Source: a bacterium
Lineage (GTDB): Bacteria > Verrucomicrobiota > Verrucomicrobiae > Limisphaerales > J093
NCBI GenBank assembly: GCA_021839785.1
Contig: JAKCAB010000219.1
Location: 1 to 6,069 of the forward strand
DNA: 6,069 nt
Direction: 5' to 3'
Of the stretch, positions 1-5,689 are shown in pieces. Every line of letters begins with the position of its first letter. Positions within the stretch are counted from its first letter, which is position 1. Made by a program: the position numbers and the translations under genes. The notes under the pieces were generated by a model that was not told the origin of the DNA, did not search any database, and saw only the letters and a program-made list of their open reading frames with translations.

Positions 1-219
1 GGCCTGGTCCTGACCCAATTCGCGCTTGGAGCCGTCACCGTCTGGACCAACAAGGCGGCGGACATCGCCACCGCCCACGTGGCAGTGGGTTCGCTGGTAC
101 TGGTCACTGGCGGGCTGTTGTGCGTCGTCGCCTGCCGGCGGTCCAATGTTGTCGCGCGCGAGGCGGCCAAAATCACCGCGCCTCTGGGCGCTCCGGCCAC
201 CGCTACAGCCACGATTTGA
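1..219 (+). CDS. ctaA: Heme A synthase (CtaA/COX15 family), C-terminal fragment
   Basis: Only the last 72 residues are present; the gene begins before the window and is read in frame 1 to TGA at 217-219. CtaA is an inner-membrane enzyme that oxidises the methyl group of heme O to a formyl group, giving heme A for aa3/caa3-type oxidases. The fragment has two hydrophobic stretches (about residues 1-15 and 26-45) joined by a short polar loop, then a basic and Ala/Thr-rich tail. The segment LGAVTVWTNK followed by ATAHVAVGSL resembles the final helix pair of the family, and His26 fits the C-terminal heme-ligand histidine. The next gene is ctaB, starting 13 bases on, the usual partner, which strengthens the call. 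The catalytic N-terminal half cannot be seen, so the name depends on this tail plus context. Confidence 0.8.
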   Translation, partial: GLVLTQFALGAVTVWTNKAADIATAHVAVGSLVLVTGGLLCVVACRRSNVVAREAAKITAPLGAPATATATI

Positions 220-232
220 TCCCGACCCCACC

Positions 233-1138
233 GTGAACACACCCACCGCTGCCACCTTGGCCACCGCCGATCACGCTTCGAAATCCACGCTGGCCGTCTT
301 CAGCGAACTGACCAAGGCGCGGCTCTCCTTGCTGGTCGTCCTCACCACCGCCGTCGGCTATGCGTTGGGATCACCCGGCCCGATTGATCTGGCGGCTTTT
401 TTCCACGCGGTCCTCGGCACCGGCCTGCTGGCTGCCGGTGCCTCCGCGCTGAACCAGTTTCTCGAGCGCGACCTGGACGCGCTGATGCTGCGAACCCAGG
501 ACCGCCCGTTGCCTTCAGGCCGGCTTACGCCCACGTTCGTGCTCGTGTTCGGCAGTCTGTGCTCGGTGATCGGCCTGGCCTGGCTGACGTTGCTTGCGAA
601 CCTCGCAGCCGGGGCGTTGGGCGCGCTGACTTTGGGCCTCTATGTGTTCGTGTACACCCCGCTGAAGCGCGTCTCGACCCTGAACACGATCGTCGGCGCG
701 GTGCCGGGCGCCATGCCGCCGTTGATCGGCTGGGCGGCGGCCACGGGCGGACTCTCGGCGGGCGGGTGGTCACTTTTCGCGCTCCAATTCTTCTGGCAAA
801 TCCCGCACTTCATGGCCATCGCGTGGCTGTACCGCGACGATTACGCGCGGGCCGGCCTGCAAATGCTGCCGGTGGTGGACCCGAGTGGCGAGCGCACCGG
901 CCTGCAAAGCATCGGCCACAGCCTCGGCCTGCTCACCGTGAGCCTGAGCCCGTTCGTGCTGGGCTTGGCCGGCGCAGCGTACCTGACGGGCGCGGTGGTG
1001 CTGGGAACGTTGATGCTGGCTCTGGCGATCCGCTTCGCGCGCCGCCTCGAGCGAACGCCCGCGCGGTGGCTCTTCCTGGCCTCGGTCGTGTACCTGCCGG
1101 CCGTGTTAGGGCTGATGGTGCTCGACCGTTTCCGCTAA
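233..1138 (+). CDS. ctaB: Protoheme IX farnesyltransferase (heme O synthase)
   Basis: A UbiA-family integral membrane prenyltransferase that adds a farnesyl group to heme b to make heme O, the substrate of CtaA. From the GTG at 233 it has 301 residues, normal for the family; an in-frame ATG at 26 lies inside ctaA and is not used. The first polyprenyl-diphosphate/Mg2+ motif is at about 74-98 (ALNQFLERDLDALM, then RTQDRPLPSGRL). YTPLKR is at 141-146 and GAVPGAMPPLIGW at 155-167. FFWQIPHFMAIAW is at 186-198, followed by the second Asp-rich loop RDDYARAGLQMLPVV at 201-215. About eight or nine hydrophobic segments are visible. The gene begins 13 bases after the ctaA stop, so the two are almost certainly co-transcribed. 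No Shine-Dalgarno sequence precedes the GTG, so the start rests on family length and position. Confidence 0.96.
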   Translation: MNTPTAATLATADHASKSTLAVFSELTKARLSLLVVLTTAVGYALGSPGPIDLAAFFHAVLGTGLLAAGASALNQFLERDLDALMLRTQDRPLPSGRLTPTFVLVFGSLCSVIGLAWLTLLANLAAGALGALTLGLYVFVYTPLKRVSTLNTIVGAVPGAMPPLIGWAAATGGLSAGGWSLFALQFFWQIPHFMAIAWLYRDDYARAGLQMLPVVDPSGERTGLQSIGHSLGLLTVSLSPFVLGLAGAAYLTGAVVLGTLMLALAIRFARRLERTPARWLFLASVVYLPAVLGLMVLDRFR

Positions 1139-1151
1139 GCCGAGGACTGGA

Positions 1152-2105
1152 TCAAGTCGAGGCGGCCTGCGCGCGGTAAAACTCCAGCGTAGCCGCCAGC
1201 CCCGCCTGCCAGGGAACGGTCGCGCGGAAACCGAGGTCGCGTTCCGCCGCTGAAACGTCCGCGCAGGAAAAGCGGATGTCGCCGGGCCGGGCCGGCTCGA
1301 ACTGCGGCTCCAACTTCCGGCCGGTCAACCGCTGCAGTTCCGCGATCAAATCCAGCAGCGTCACACTCGCGCCGGTGCCAATATTGAACACCCGGCCGGC
1401 GACGCGTTCCGCCGGTCGCTCCGCCGCGGCGAGGTTCGCCGCCACCACGCCCGCCACCGCCACAAAATCGCGCGACTGCAAACCGTCGCCGAAGACGCGC
1501 GGTCGTTCGCCGGCCAGGAACGCGGTGCAAAACTTCGCGATCGCCCCCGAGTACGGCGAGTCGAACGCCTGGCGGGGACCGAAGACGTTGAAATACCGGA
1601 GGCTCACGGTCTCCAGCCCGTAGAGCGAATGAAACAACTGGGCGTAGCGCTCCGCGGCGTACTTTTGGAGCGCGTACGGCGTCAGCGGCGACGGCGGCTG
1701 GGTCTCCTGTTTGACCGGTGCCTCGCTGTCGCCGTAGATCGCCGAAGACGAGGCAAACACCAGGCGCTTCACACCCGCGTCGCGTGCGGCGGCCAACACT
1801 TCCAACGTGCCGGTGAGGTTGTCGCGATGGCTTTCGAGCGGCTGCGCGACCGATTGGGGGACCGACACCAACGCGGCTTCGTGAAACACCCAGTCGCAGC
1901 CCGCCACCGCGCGGCGCACGGTGGCGCGGTCGGCGACGTCGCCCTGAATGAACTCCAGTTCATCGCCCGGCTGGCGCCAGGTCAGGTTGGCGGTCGAGCC
2001 GGCGGTTAGGTTGTCCAAAACGACGACGCGCACGCCGCGCCGGCACAACGCCTCGGCGAGGTGCGACCCAATGAATCCGGCGCCGCCGGTGACCAGAGCT
2101 TTCAT
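1152..2105 (-). CDS. NAD-dependent nucleotide-sugar 4-epimerase (extended SDR, GalE/WbpP-like)
   Basis: A 317-residue extended short-chain dehydrogenase/reductase. The N-terminal Rossmann fold carries TGGAGFIGSHL at 6-16 for NAD(H), with Asp31 after the second strand placed to bind the adenosine ribose, and GDV at 56-58. The catalytic set is visible: SSSAIYG at 119-125, and Tyr144 and Lys148 in YALQK. LRYFNVFGPRQ (169-179) and GDGLQSRDFV (206-215) form the sugar-nucleotide part. HEAALVSVPQSV near 75-86 and the NIGTG at 241-245 fit UDP-glucose or UDP-GlcNAc 4-epimerases, which feed lipopolysaccharide or exopolysaccharide synthesis in the cytoplasm. Substrate specificity cannot be decided, so no gene symbol is given. 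After RDFV, the Tyr/Asp-rich segment usual in the family (YVDDV-like) reads AVAGV. The gene stands alone on the minus strand, convergent with ctaB and divergent from the Sua5 gene. The ATG has no clear ribosome binding site. Confidence 0.9.
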   Translation of the reverse strand: MKALVTGGAGFIGSHLAEALCRRGVRVVVLDNLTAGSTANLTWRQPGDELEFIQGDVADRATVRRAVAGCDWVFHEAALVSVPQSVAQPLESHRDNLTGTLEVLAAARDAGVKRLVFASSSAIYGDSEAPVKQETQPPSPLTPYALQKYAAERYAQLFHSLYGLETVSLRYFNVFGPRQAFDSPYSGAIAKFCTAFLAGERPRVFGDGLQSRDFVAVAGVVAANLAAAERPAERVAGRVFNIGTGASVTLLDLIAELQRLTGRKLEPQFEPARPGDIRFSCADVSAAERDLGFRATVPWQAGLAATLEFYRAQAAST

Positions 2106-2180
2106 CCAAATACAAGAAACAGTGTTGCCACGAGCCGGAACCTCCCGGGCCGCGCTCTCTCCGTATCAAACCATTCCGGT

Positions 2181-2217
2181 AAGTGGCAAGCTCGCGCGTT
2201 CGGGGAATTCGCCACTT
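2181..2217. repeat. Inverted repeat in the divergent intergenic region
   Basis: A perfect 7-base inverted repeat, AAGTGGC at 2181-2187 and GCCACTT at 2211-2217, separated by 23 bases with only scattered further pairing. It lies near the middle of the 214-base region between the divergent epimerase and Sua5 genes. It could be a dyad operator or a weak hairpin. The arms are short, so chance is a real possibility. Apart from this repeat and a weak promoter candidate, nothing was recognised in 2106-2319. Confidence 0.3.
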
Positions 2218-2247
2218 CCTCAGTCCCCACCGGCGTCGGTTCGTGGT

Positions 2248-2275
2248 TTTCCAACGCCCGGCCACCGCTTACACT
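2248..2275 (+). promoter_or_regulatory. Candidate sigma-70-type promoter for the Sua5/TsaC gene
   Basis: TTTCCA at 2248-2253 and TACACT at 2270-2275 each match the -35 and -10 consensus at four of six positions, with a 16-base spacer. Transcription would begin near 2282, giving a leader of roughly 38 bases before the GTG at 2320. The position is sensible for a gene that heads a divergent unit, but matches this weak are common and promoter consensus in this host is not known. Confidence 0.22.
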
Positions 2276-2319
2276 CTGACATCGGAGCCGGCCTGTCGCG
2301 CGCTCCGCCGCAGATTCGA

Positions 2320-3336
2320 GTGAAAATCGAGCCGTCAACTGAAGTCCTGCCGACGCACACGCCCGCGTTGTTTCAAGTGGCCGTGCGGCGCGCCGCCGCC
2401 ATTTTGCGCCGCGGCGAGCTGGTCGCCGTGCCCACCGAAACCGTTTATGGCCTGGCCGCGAACGCCTGGGATGCCGGTGCCGTGGCCCGCATCTTCAAGG
2501 CCAAGGGCCGGCCGGCGCACAATCCCATCATTGTACATGTGGCCAGCCTCAGTTTGGCCCAAGCCTGCGTGGCCGAATGGCCGGACGCAGCCGGGCATCT
2601 GGCGCGGGCGTTCTGGCCGGGACCGCTGACGCTGGTGTTGCCGAAAGCGGCAATCATCCCGGATTCGGTCACCGCCGGCGGGCCAACCGTCGGTGTGCGC
2701 TGGCCGAGTCATCCGTTCATGCAGGCACTGATTCGCGAATGCAGTTTTCCGCTCGCCGCTCCCAGCGCCAATGCCTCCAACCGCCTTTCACCCACCAACG
2801 CGGCGCATGTGCTGCAAAGCCTCGGCGGACGCGTGCCGCTGATCGTGGACGGCGGCCAGTGCCAGGTCGGCGTCGAATCGACCGTGCTGGATTTGACTGT
2901 CCAACCGGCGCGCGTCCTGCGGCCCGGCATGATTCACCGCGACTCGCTCCGGGCCGTGCTGGGCGAAGTCGGCGAAGGCGCGGCCGGCGCCGGCGGTTTG
3001 CGCAGCCCCGGTCAGTTGCCGAAACACTACGCGCCGCGCGCGCGCTTACAGGTGCTCACCTGGTCAAACGACGCCGACCTCCGGCGCTTACTGGTTCCGC
3101 TCTGCGCATTGCCGGCTGCGACCTTTGTCGTCGCCCACACGCACATTCCCGCGCCGGCGGGCTGGGGCGGGGTGAGCGTGATTCCGCACGATGCCGAGGC
3201 TTACGCGCGGGCGCTGTACGCGGAGTTGCATCGCTGCGACGAGCAGGGTGCCGAAACCATCGTGGTCGAAGCCGTGCCGGACACGCTCGAATGGGCGGCG
3301 CTCGCCGACCGCCTGCGTCGGGCGGCGGCGGTGTGA
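2320..3336 (+). CDS. tsaC: Threonylcarbamoyl-AMP synthase, long Sua5 form
   Basis: A cytosolic enzyme that condenses threonine, bicarbonate and ATP into threonylcarbamoyl-AMP, the first step of t6A37 modification of ANN-decoding tRNAs. From GTG 2320 it has 338 residues, typical of the two-domain Sua5 form and not the short TsaC/YrdC form. The YrdC domain fills about 15-205. It shows PTETVYGLAANA (38-49), KGRPAHNPIIVH (62-73), FWPGPLTLVLPK (98-109), VGVRWPSHP (124-132), FPLAAPSANASNRLSPT (143-159) and VGVESTVLDL (183-192), ending in ARVLRPGMI. The linker SPGQLPKHYAPR (229-240) is the conserved Sua5 interdomain segment, and the smaller C-terminal Sua5 domain follows to RLRRAA. The open frame extends upstream past the epimerase start, but homology begins just after the GTG, so that start is preferred despite the lack of a Shine-Dalgarno sequence. 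Seventy-two bases separate it from the regulator gene. Confidence 0.95.
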   Translation: MKIEPSTEVLPTHTPALFQVAVRRAAAILRRGELVAVPTETVYGLAANAWDAGAVARIFKAKGRPAHNPIIVHVASLSLAQACVAEWPDAAGHLARAFWPGPLTLVLPKAAIIPDSVTAGGPTVGVRWPSHPFMQALIRECSFPLAAPSANASNRLSPTNAAHVLQSLGGRVPLIVDGGQCQVGVESTVLDLTVQPARVLRPGMIHRDSLRAVLGEVGEGAAGAGGLRSPGQLPKHYAPRARLQVLTWSNDADLRRLLVPLCALPAATFVVAHTHIPAPAGWGGVSVIPHDAEAYARALYAELHRCDEQGAETIVVEAVPDTLEWAALADRLRRAAAV

Positions 3337-3408
3337 GGCATTCGGATTGGCAGCCGCCGCGCGTTTGCCTACGCTGCCGCGCAACGCTGTGCTCCGGTCC
3401 GACGTGCC

Positions 3409-4773
3409 ATGAAATCGAACGACACCCCACCGCTCATCCTGATTGCCGACGACCAGGCTGACGTGCTGGCGGCGTTGCGACTGCTGTTGAAGGGTGAAGG
3501 CTTCCAGGTCGAGACCGTAAGTTCACCCGCGCATGCGCTGGCGGCGATCACGGAAAAGGACTTCGACGCCGCGCTGATCGACTTGAACTACACCCGCGAC
3601 ACCACCTCCGGCCAGGAAGGTCTGGATCTGCTGGCGCGCTTGCAGGCGGTGGACAGCACCCTGCCGGTGGTCGTGATGACGGCTTGGGGCAGCGTGGAAA
3701 TCGCCGTCGAAGCCATGCGGCGTGGCGCGCGGGACTTCATCCAAAAGCCTTGGGAAAACGCGCGTCTGCTTTCGATCCTGCGCAACCAAGTCGAATTGGG
3801 CCGGGCGCTGCGTCGCGGCGAGCGGCTCGCGGCCGAGAACGAACTGCTGCGCGGCACCGGGCCGGATTTGATCGCCGAGTCGCCCGCCATGAAGCCCGTG
3901 CTGGAAATCATCCAGCGCGTGGGATCCGCGGATGCGAACGTCCTGATCCTCGGCGAAAACGGCACGGGCAAAGGCGTGATCGCCCAGGCGCTCCACGCGG
4001 TTTCGCGGCGCGCGGACGCGCCGTTCGTTACGGTCAACATGGGCGGGTTGTCGGAAGGCCTGTTCGAGAGCGAGTTGTTCGGCCACGTCAAAGGCGCCTT
4101 CACCGACGCGAAGACGGACCGCGTCGGGCGCTTCGAGTTGGCCGAAGGTGGGACGCTGTTTCTGGACGAAATCGCGAATGTGCCGTTGCCGCAGCAGGCC
4201 AAGCTGCTGCGCGTGCTCGAGACCGGCGAATACGAGCGGGTCGGCTCGTCAAAAACCAAGCGGGCGAACGTGCGGCTTATCTCCGCCACCAACGCCGACG
4301 TGCAGAAGGCGGTTGGTGACGGCCGGTTCCGGCAGGATCTGCTGTTCCGCTTGAACACGATCGAAATCCACCTGCCGCCGCTGCGCGAACGGCCGGAGGA
4401 CATTGCGCCGCTGGCCGTCCATTTCCTGACCCGGCACGCCCACCAATACGGCAAGCGACTCGAGGGCTTCGAGCCGGCCGCGTTGCAGGCGCTGCGCGAC
4501 CATGCCTGGCCGGGCAACGTGCGCGAATTGAGCCACGTCATCGAGCGCGCCGCGTTGATGGCCACCGAAAGCCTGGTGCGCGCCAGCGACCTCGGCCTGC
4601 GCGCGCCCGCCACGGCGGAGCCGCGCATCGAAGACATGGCGATCGACGACGTCGAGCGGTGGCTCATCAAAAAGACCCTCGCCCGTTTCGAGGGCAACGC
4701 CAACAAGGCCGCCGAAACCCTCGGTCTGAGCCGGAGCGCGTTTTACCGGCGGCTGCAAAAATATGGCCTCTGA
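3409..4773 (+). CDS. NtrC-family sigma-54-dependent response regulator
   Basis: A cytoplasmic two-component activator of 454 residues with three domains. The receiver domain (about 8-125) has acidic D14/D15, phosphoacceptor D58, T91 in MTAWG and K113 in KPW. The AAA+ domain (about 152-390) has Walker A GENGTGKG at 182-189, GAFTDA at 229-234, Walker B GTLFLDE at 248-254, sensor-I-like ATN at 293-295, arginine-finger candidates in FRQDLLFRL (307-315) and WPGNVREL at 367-374. A Fis-type helix-turn-helix closes the protein (about 415-454; NKAAETLGLSRSAFYRRL). Two departures stand out. The sigma-54 contact loop reads GAFTDA, not GAFTGA. The loop after D58 (LNYTRDTTSGQEGL) is about five residues longer than the usual D..MP...G and lacks the Met-Pro. 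The likely partner kinase lies two genes downstream, past the VTC gene. Regulated promoters are unknown. The ATG at 3409 follows a 72-base gap and has no clear Shine-Dalgarno sequence. Confidence 0.94.
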   Translation: MKSNDTPPLILIADDQADVLAALRLLLKGEGFQVETVSSPAHALAAITEKDFDAALIDLNYTRDTTSGQEGLDLLARLQAVDSTLPVVVMTAWGSVEIAVEAMRRGARDFIQKPWENARLLSILRNQVELGRALRRGERLAAENELLRGTGPDLIAESPAMKPVLEIIQRVGSADANVLILGENGTGKGVIAQALHAVSRRADAPFVTVNMGGLSEGLFESELFGHVKGAFTDAKTDRVGRFELAEGGTLFLDEIANVPLPQQAKLLRVLETGEYERVGSSKTKRANVRLISATNADVQKAVGDGRFRQDLLFRLNTIEIHLPPLRERPEDIAPLAVHFLTRHAHQYGKRLEGFEPAALQALRDHAWPGNVRELSHVIERAALMATESLVRASDLGLRAPATAEPRIEDMAIDDVERWLIKKTLARFEGNANKAAETLGLSRSAFYRRLQKYGL

Positions 4774-4800
4774 CAATTCGTGCGGGCGCCAGGCGGCCAA

Positions 4801-4826
4801 GCCCCGGCCAAGGCCGTTGCCGGGGC
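4801..4826 (+). terminator. GC-rich hairpin after the response regulator gene
   Basis: A perfect 8-base inverted repeat, GCCCCGGC at 4801-4808 and GCCGGGGC at 4819-4826, encloses a 10-base loop. It starts 28 bases after the regulator's stop codon. There is no T-run after it, so it is not a standard intrinsic terminator. It could slow polymerase, protect the 3' end of the upstream message, or form part of the leader of the VTC gene. An 8-base direct repeat (CGGCCAAG at 4794-4801 and 4805-4812) overlaps the left arm. Confidence 0.35.
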
Positions 4827-4847
4827 AGGCGAGGGAGGCGAACGTTG

Positions 4848-4878
4848 CGGGCGGTTCCGGGTTGGCTGAACCGACCCG
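4848..4878 (+). promoter_or_regulatory. Leader hairpin just upstream of the VTC-domain gene
   Basis: CGGGCGGTTC at 4848-4857 pairs with GAACCGACCCG at 4868-4878, giving ten base pairs with one bulged A (4874) and a 10-base loop. It is the second inverted repeat in a 120-base gap and ends 15 bases before the ATG at 4894. RNA folded here would crowd the ribosome-landing zone of that start. A role in translation control or attenuation is inference. No riboswitch class was recognised and there is no T-tract. Confidence 0.38.
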
Positions 4879-4893
4879 TGGCTGAAGTCCTTT

Positions 4894-5667
4894 ATGGGCC
4901 AAGACCACACCCTGATGGCTTCGAGGTATGAGTTGAAGTACCTCCTCTCCAATTCCGCGGCGTTGCGCGTGCGGAAGTTCGTCCAGCAATACCTCGAAGT
5001 GGACGAATACGGCCAGGGTCAACCTGACCTGGCGTACCCGGTTCACAGTTTGTACCTGGATTCGGACGACTGGACGTTTTATCACCGCAGCCTCAACGGA
5101 GACAAAAACCGCTTCAAACTCCGGGTGCGGTACTACGACGAACGCCCCACCACGCCGGTCTTTTTCGAGATCAAGCGGCGGATGAAGGACGTGATCTTGA
5201 AGCAACGGTGTGGGATCAAACGCGGCGGCGAGGCGGACGTGCTGGCCGGCCATTTTCCGCCCGAAAAATATCTCCTCTCGAAGGCCGCCGAAGATCTGCA
5301 GGCGCTGCACCGTTTTCAGGAACTCATGTTGCGCGTGCAAGCAAAGCCGCAAATGCACGTGGCCTACCGGCGCGAGGCCTACGTCAACACGGTCAACAAC
5401 GAGGTGCGCGTCACCTTCGACCGGTCAGTCCTGGCTGTGCCGCGCCCCGGCGGCGAGCTTGTAACCCACATGGACCAGCCGCTCGTTTGCACGACCGATC
5501 TGGTGATCCTGGAACTCAAGTTCACTGACCGCTTTCCCAACTGGTTTTGGGACCTCGTGGAAACGTTCGATTGTTTTCAGAGCGGCGCGGCGAAATACGT
5601 CGAAGGCACGAGCCTGCATCTCGGCCGCCACCTTTCGCCCGCCGACGTGATCCGGAACTTGTTCTGA
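4894..5667 (+). CDS. VTC-domain (polyphosphate polymerase-like) protein
   Basis: A 257-residue protein of the VTC domain family (triphosphate tunnel metalloenzyme fold), related to the catalytic domain of yeast Vtc4, which makes polyphosphate from ATP. The tunnel strands with their charged residues appear in order: RYELKYLL (11-18, K15), SLYLDS (52-57), RFKLRVRYY (73-81), FFEIKRR (90-96), K103, YRREAY (158-163), VRVTFDR (171-177), ILELKF (205-210) and the C-terminal SGAAKYVEG (230-238, K234). These are the positions where Vtc4-type enzymes bind phosphate and metal, so catalysis looks intact. There is no signal peptide or membrane segment, so a cytoplasmic location is likely. The start may be ATG 4894 or ATG 4915; the second begins seven residues before the first conserved strand end and neither has a Shine-Dalgarno sequence. 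It lies between the response regulator and the kinase, 22 bases before the latter. Polyphosphate synthesis is inferred from family; another triphosphate-processing activity is possible. Confidence 0.9.
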   Translation: MGQDHTLMASRYELKYLLSNSAALRVRKFVQQYLEVDEYGQGQPDLAYPVHSLYLDSDDWTFYHRSLNGDKNRFKLRVRYYDERPTTPVFFEIKRRMKDVILKQRCGIKRGGEADVLAGHFPPEKYLLSKAAEDLQALHRFQELMLRVQAKPQMHVAYRREAYVNTVNNEVRVTFDRSVLAVPRPGGELVTHMDQPLVCTTDLVILELKFTDRFPNWFWDLVETFDCFQSGAAKYVEGTSLHLGRHLSPADVIRNLF

Positions 5668-5689
5668 GAACGTTATTGTCGCGCAAGCC

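Noticed and set aside
26..232. Upstream extension of ctaB to the ATG at 26
   Set aside because: It would overlap the ctaA reading frame, adds a Pro/Arg-rich stretch unlike the family, and would give 370 residues where about 300 is normal. The GTG at 233 fits better.
1948..2319. Upstream extension of the Sua5 gene to the ATG at 1948
   Set aside because: The added 124 residues overlap the epimerase coding region on the other strand and show no homology; the family similarity begins just after GTG 2320.
3348..3362. Sigma-54-like promoter (TGG, 10 bases, GC) upstream of the regulator gene
   Set aside because: The -24 part (TGGCA) is good, but the -12 part lacks the TT before GC, and GC dinucleotides are everywhere in this GC-rich gap. 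Similar candidates near 4807-4848 have the wrong spacing by one base.
3349..3378. GGCAGC/GCTGCC inverted repeat between the Sua5 and regulator genes
   Set aside because: Six-base arms with an 18-base loop and no T-run are too weak to call a terminator in GC-rich sequence.
2577..3461. A 294-codon plus-strand open frame overlapping the Sua5 gene
   Set aside because: It is very rich in Arg, Ala and Gly, has no domain, and lies out of frame within a gene with clear homology; it is a shadow frame.
4249..5358. A 369-codon minus-strand open frame across the regulator and VTC genes
   Set aside because: It is antisense to two well-supported genes, has low-complexity composition typical of GC-rich shadow frames, and shows no recognisable domain. 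The same applies to the minus-strand frame at 3588-4706.
5661..5671. GTTCTGAGAAC palindrome at the VTC stop codon
   Set aside because: Five-base arms that overlap coding sequence and the stop codon, with no extension on either side; probably chance.
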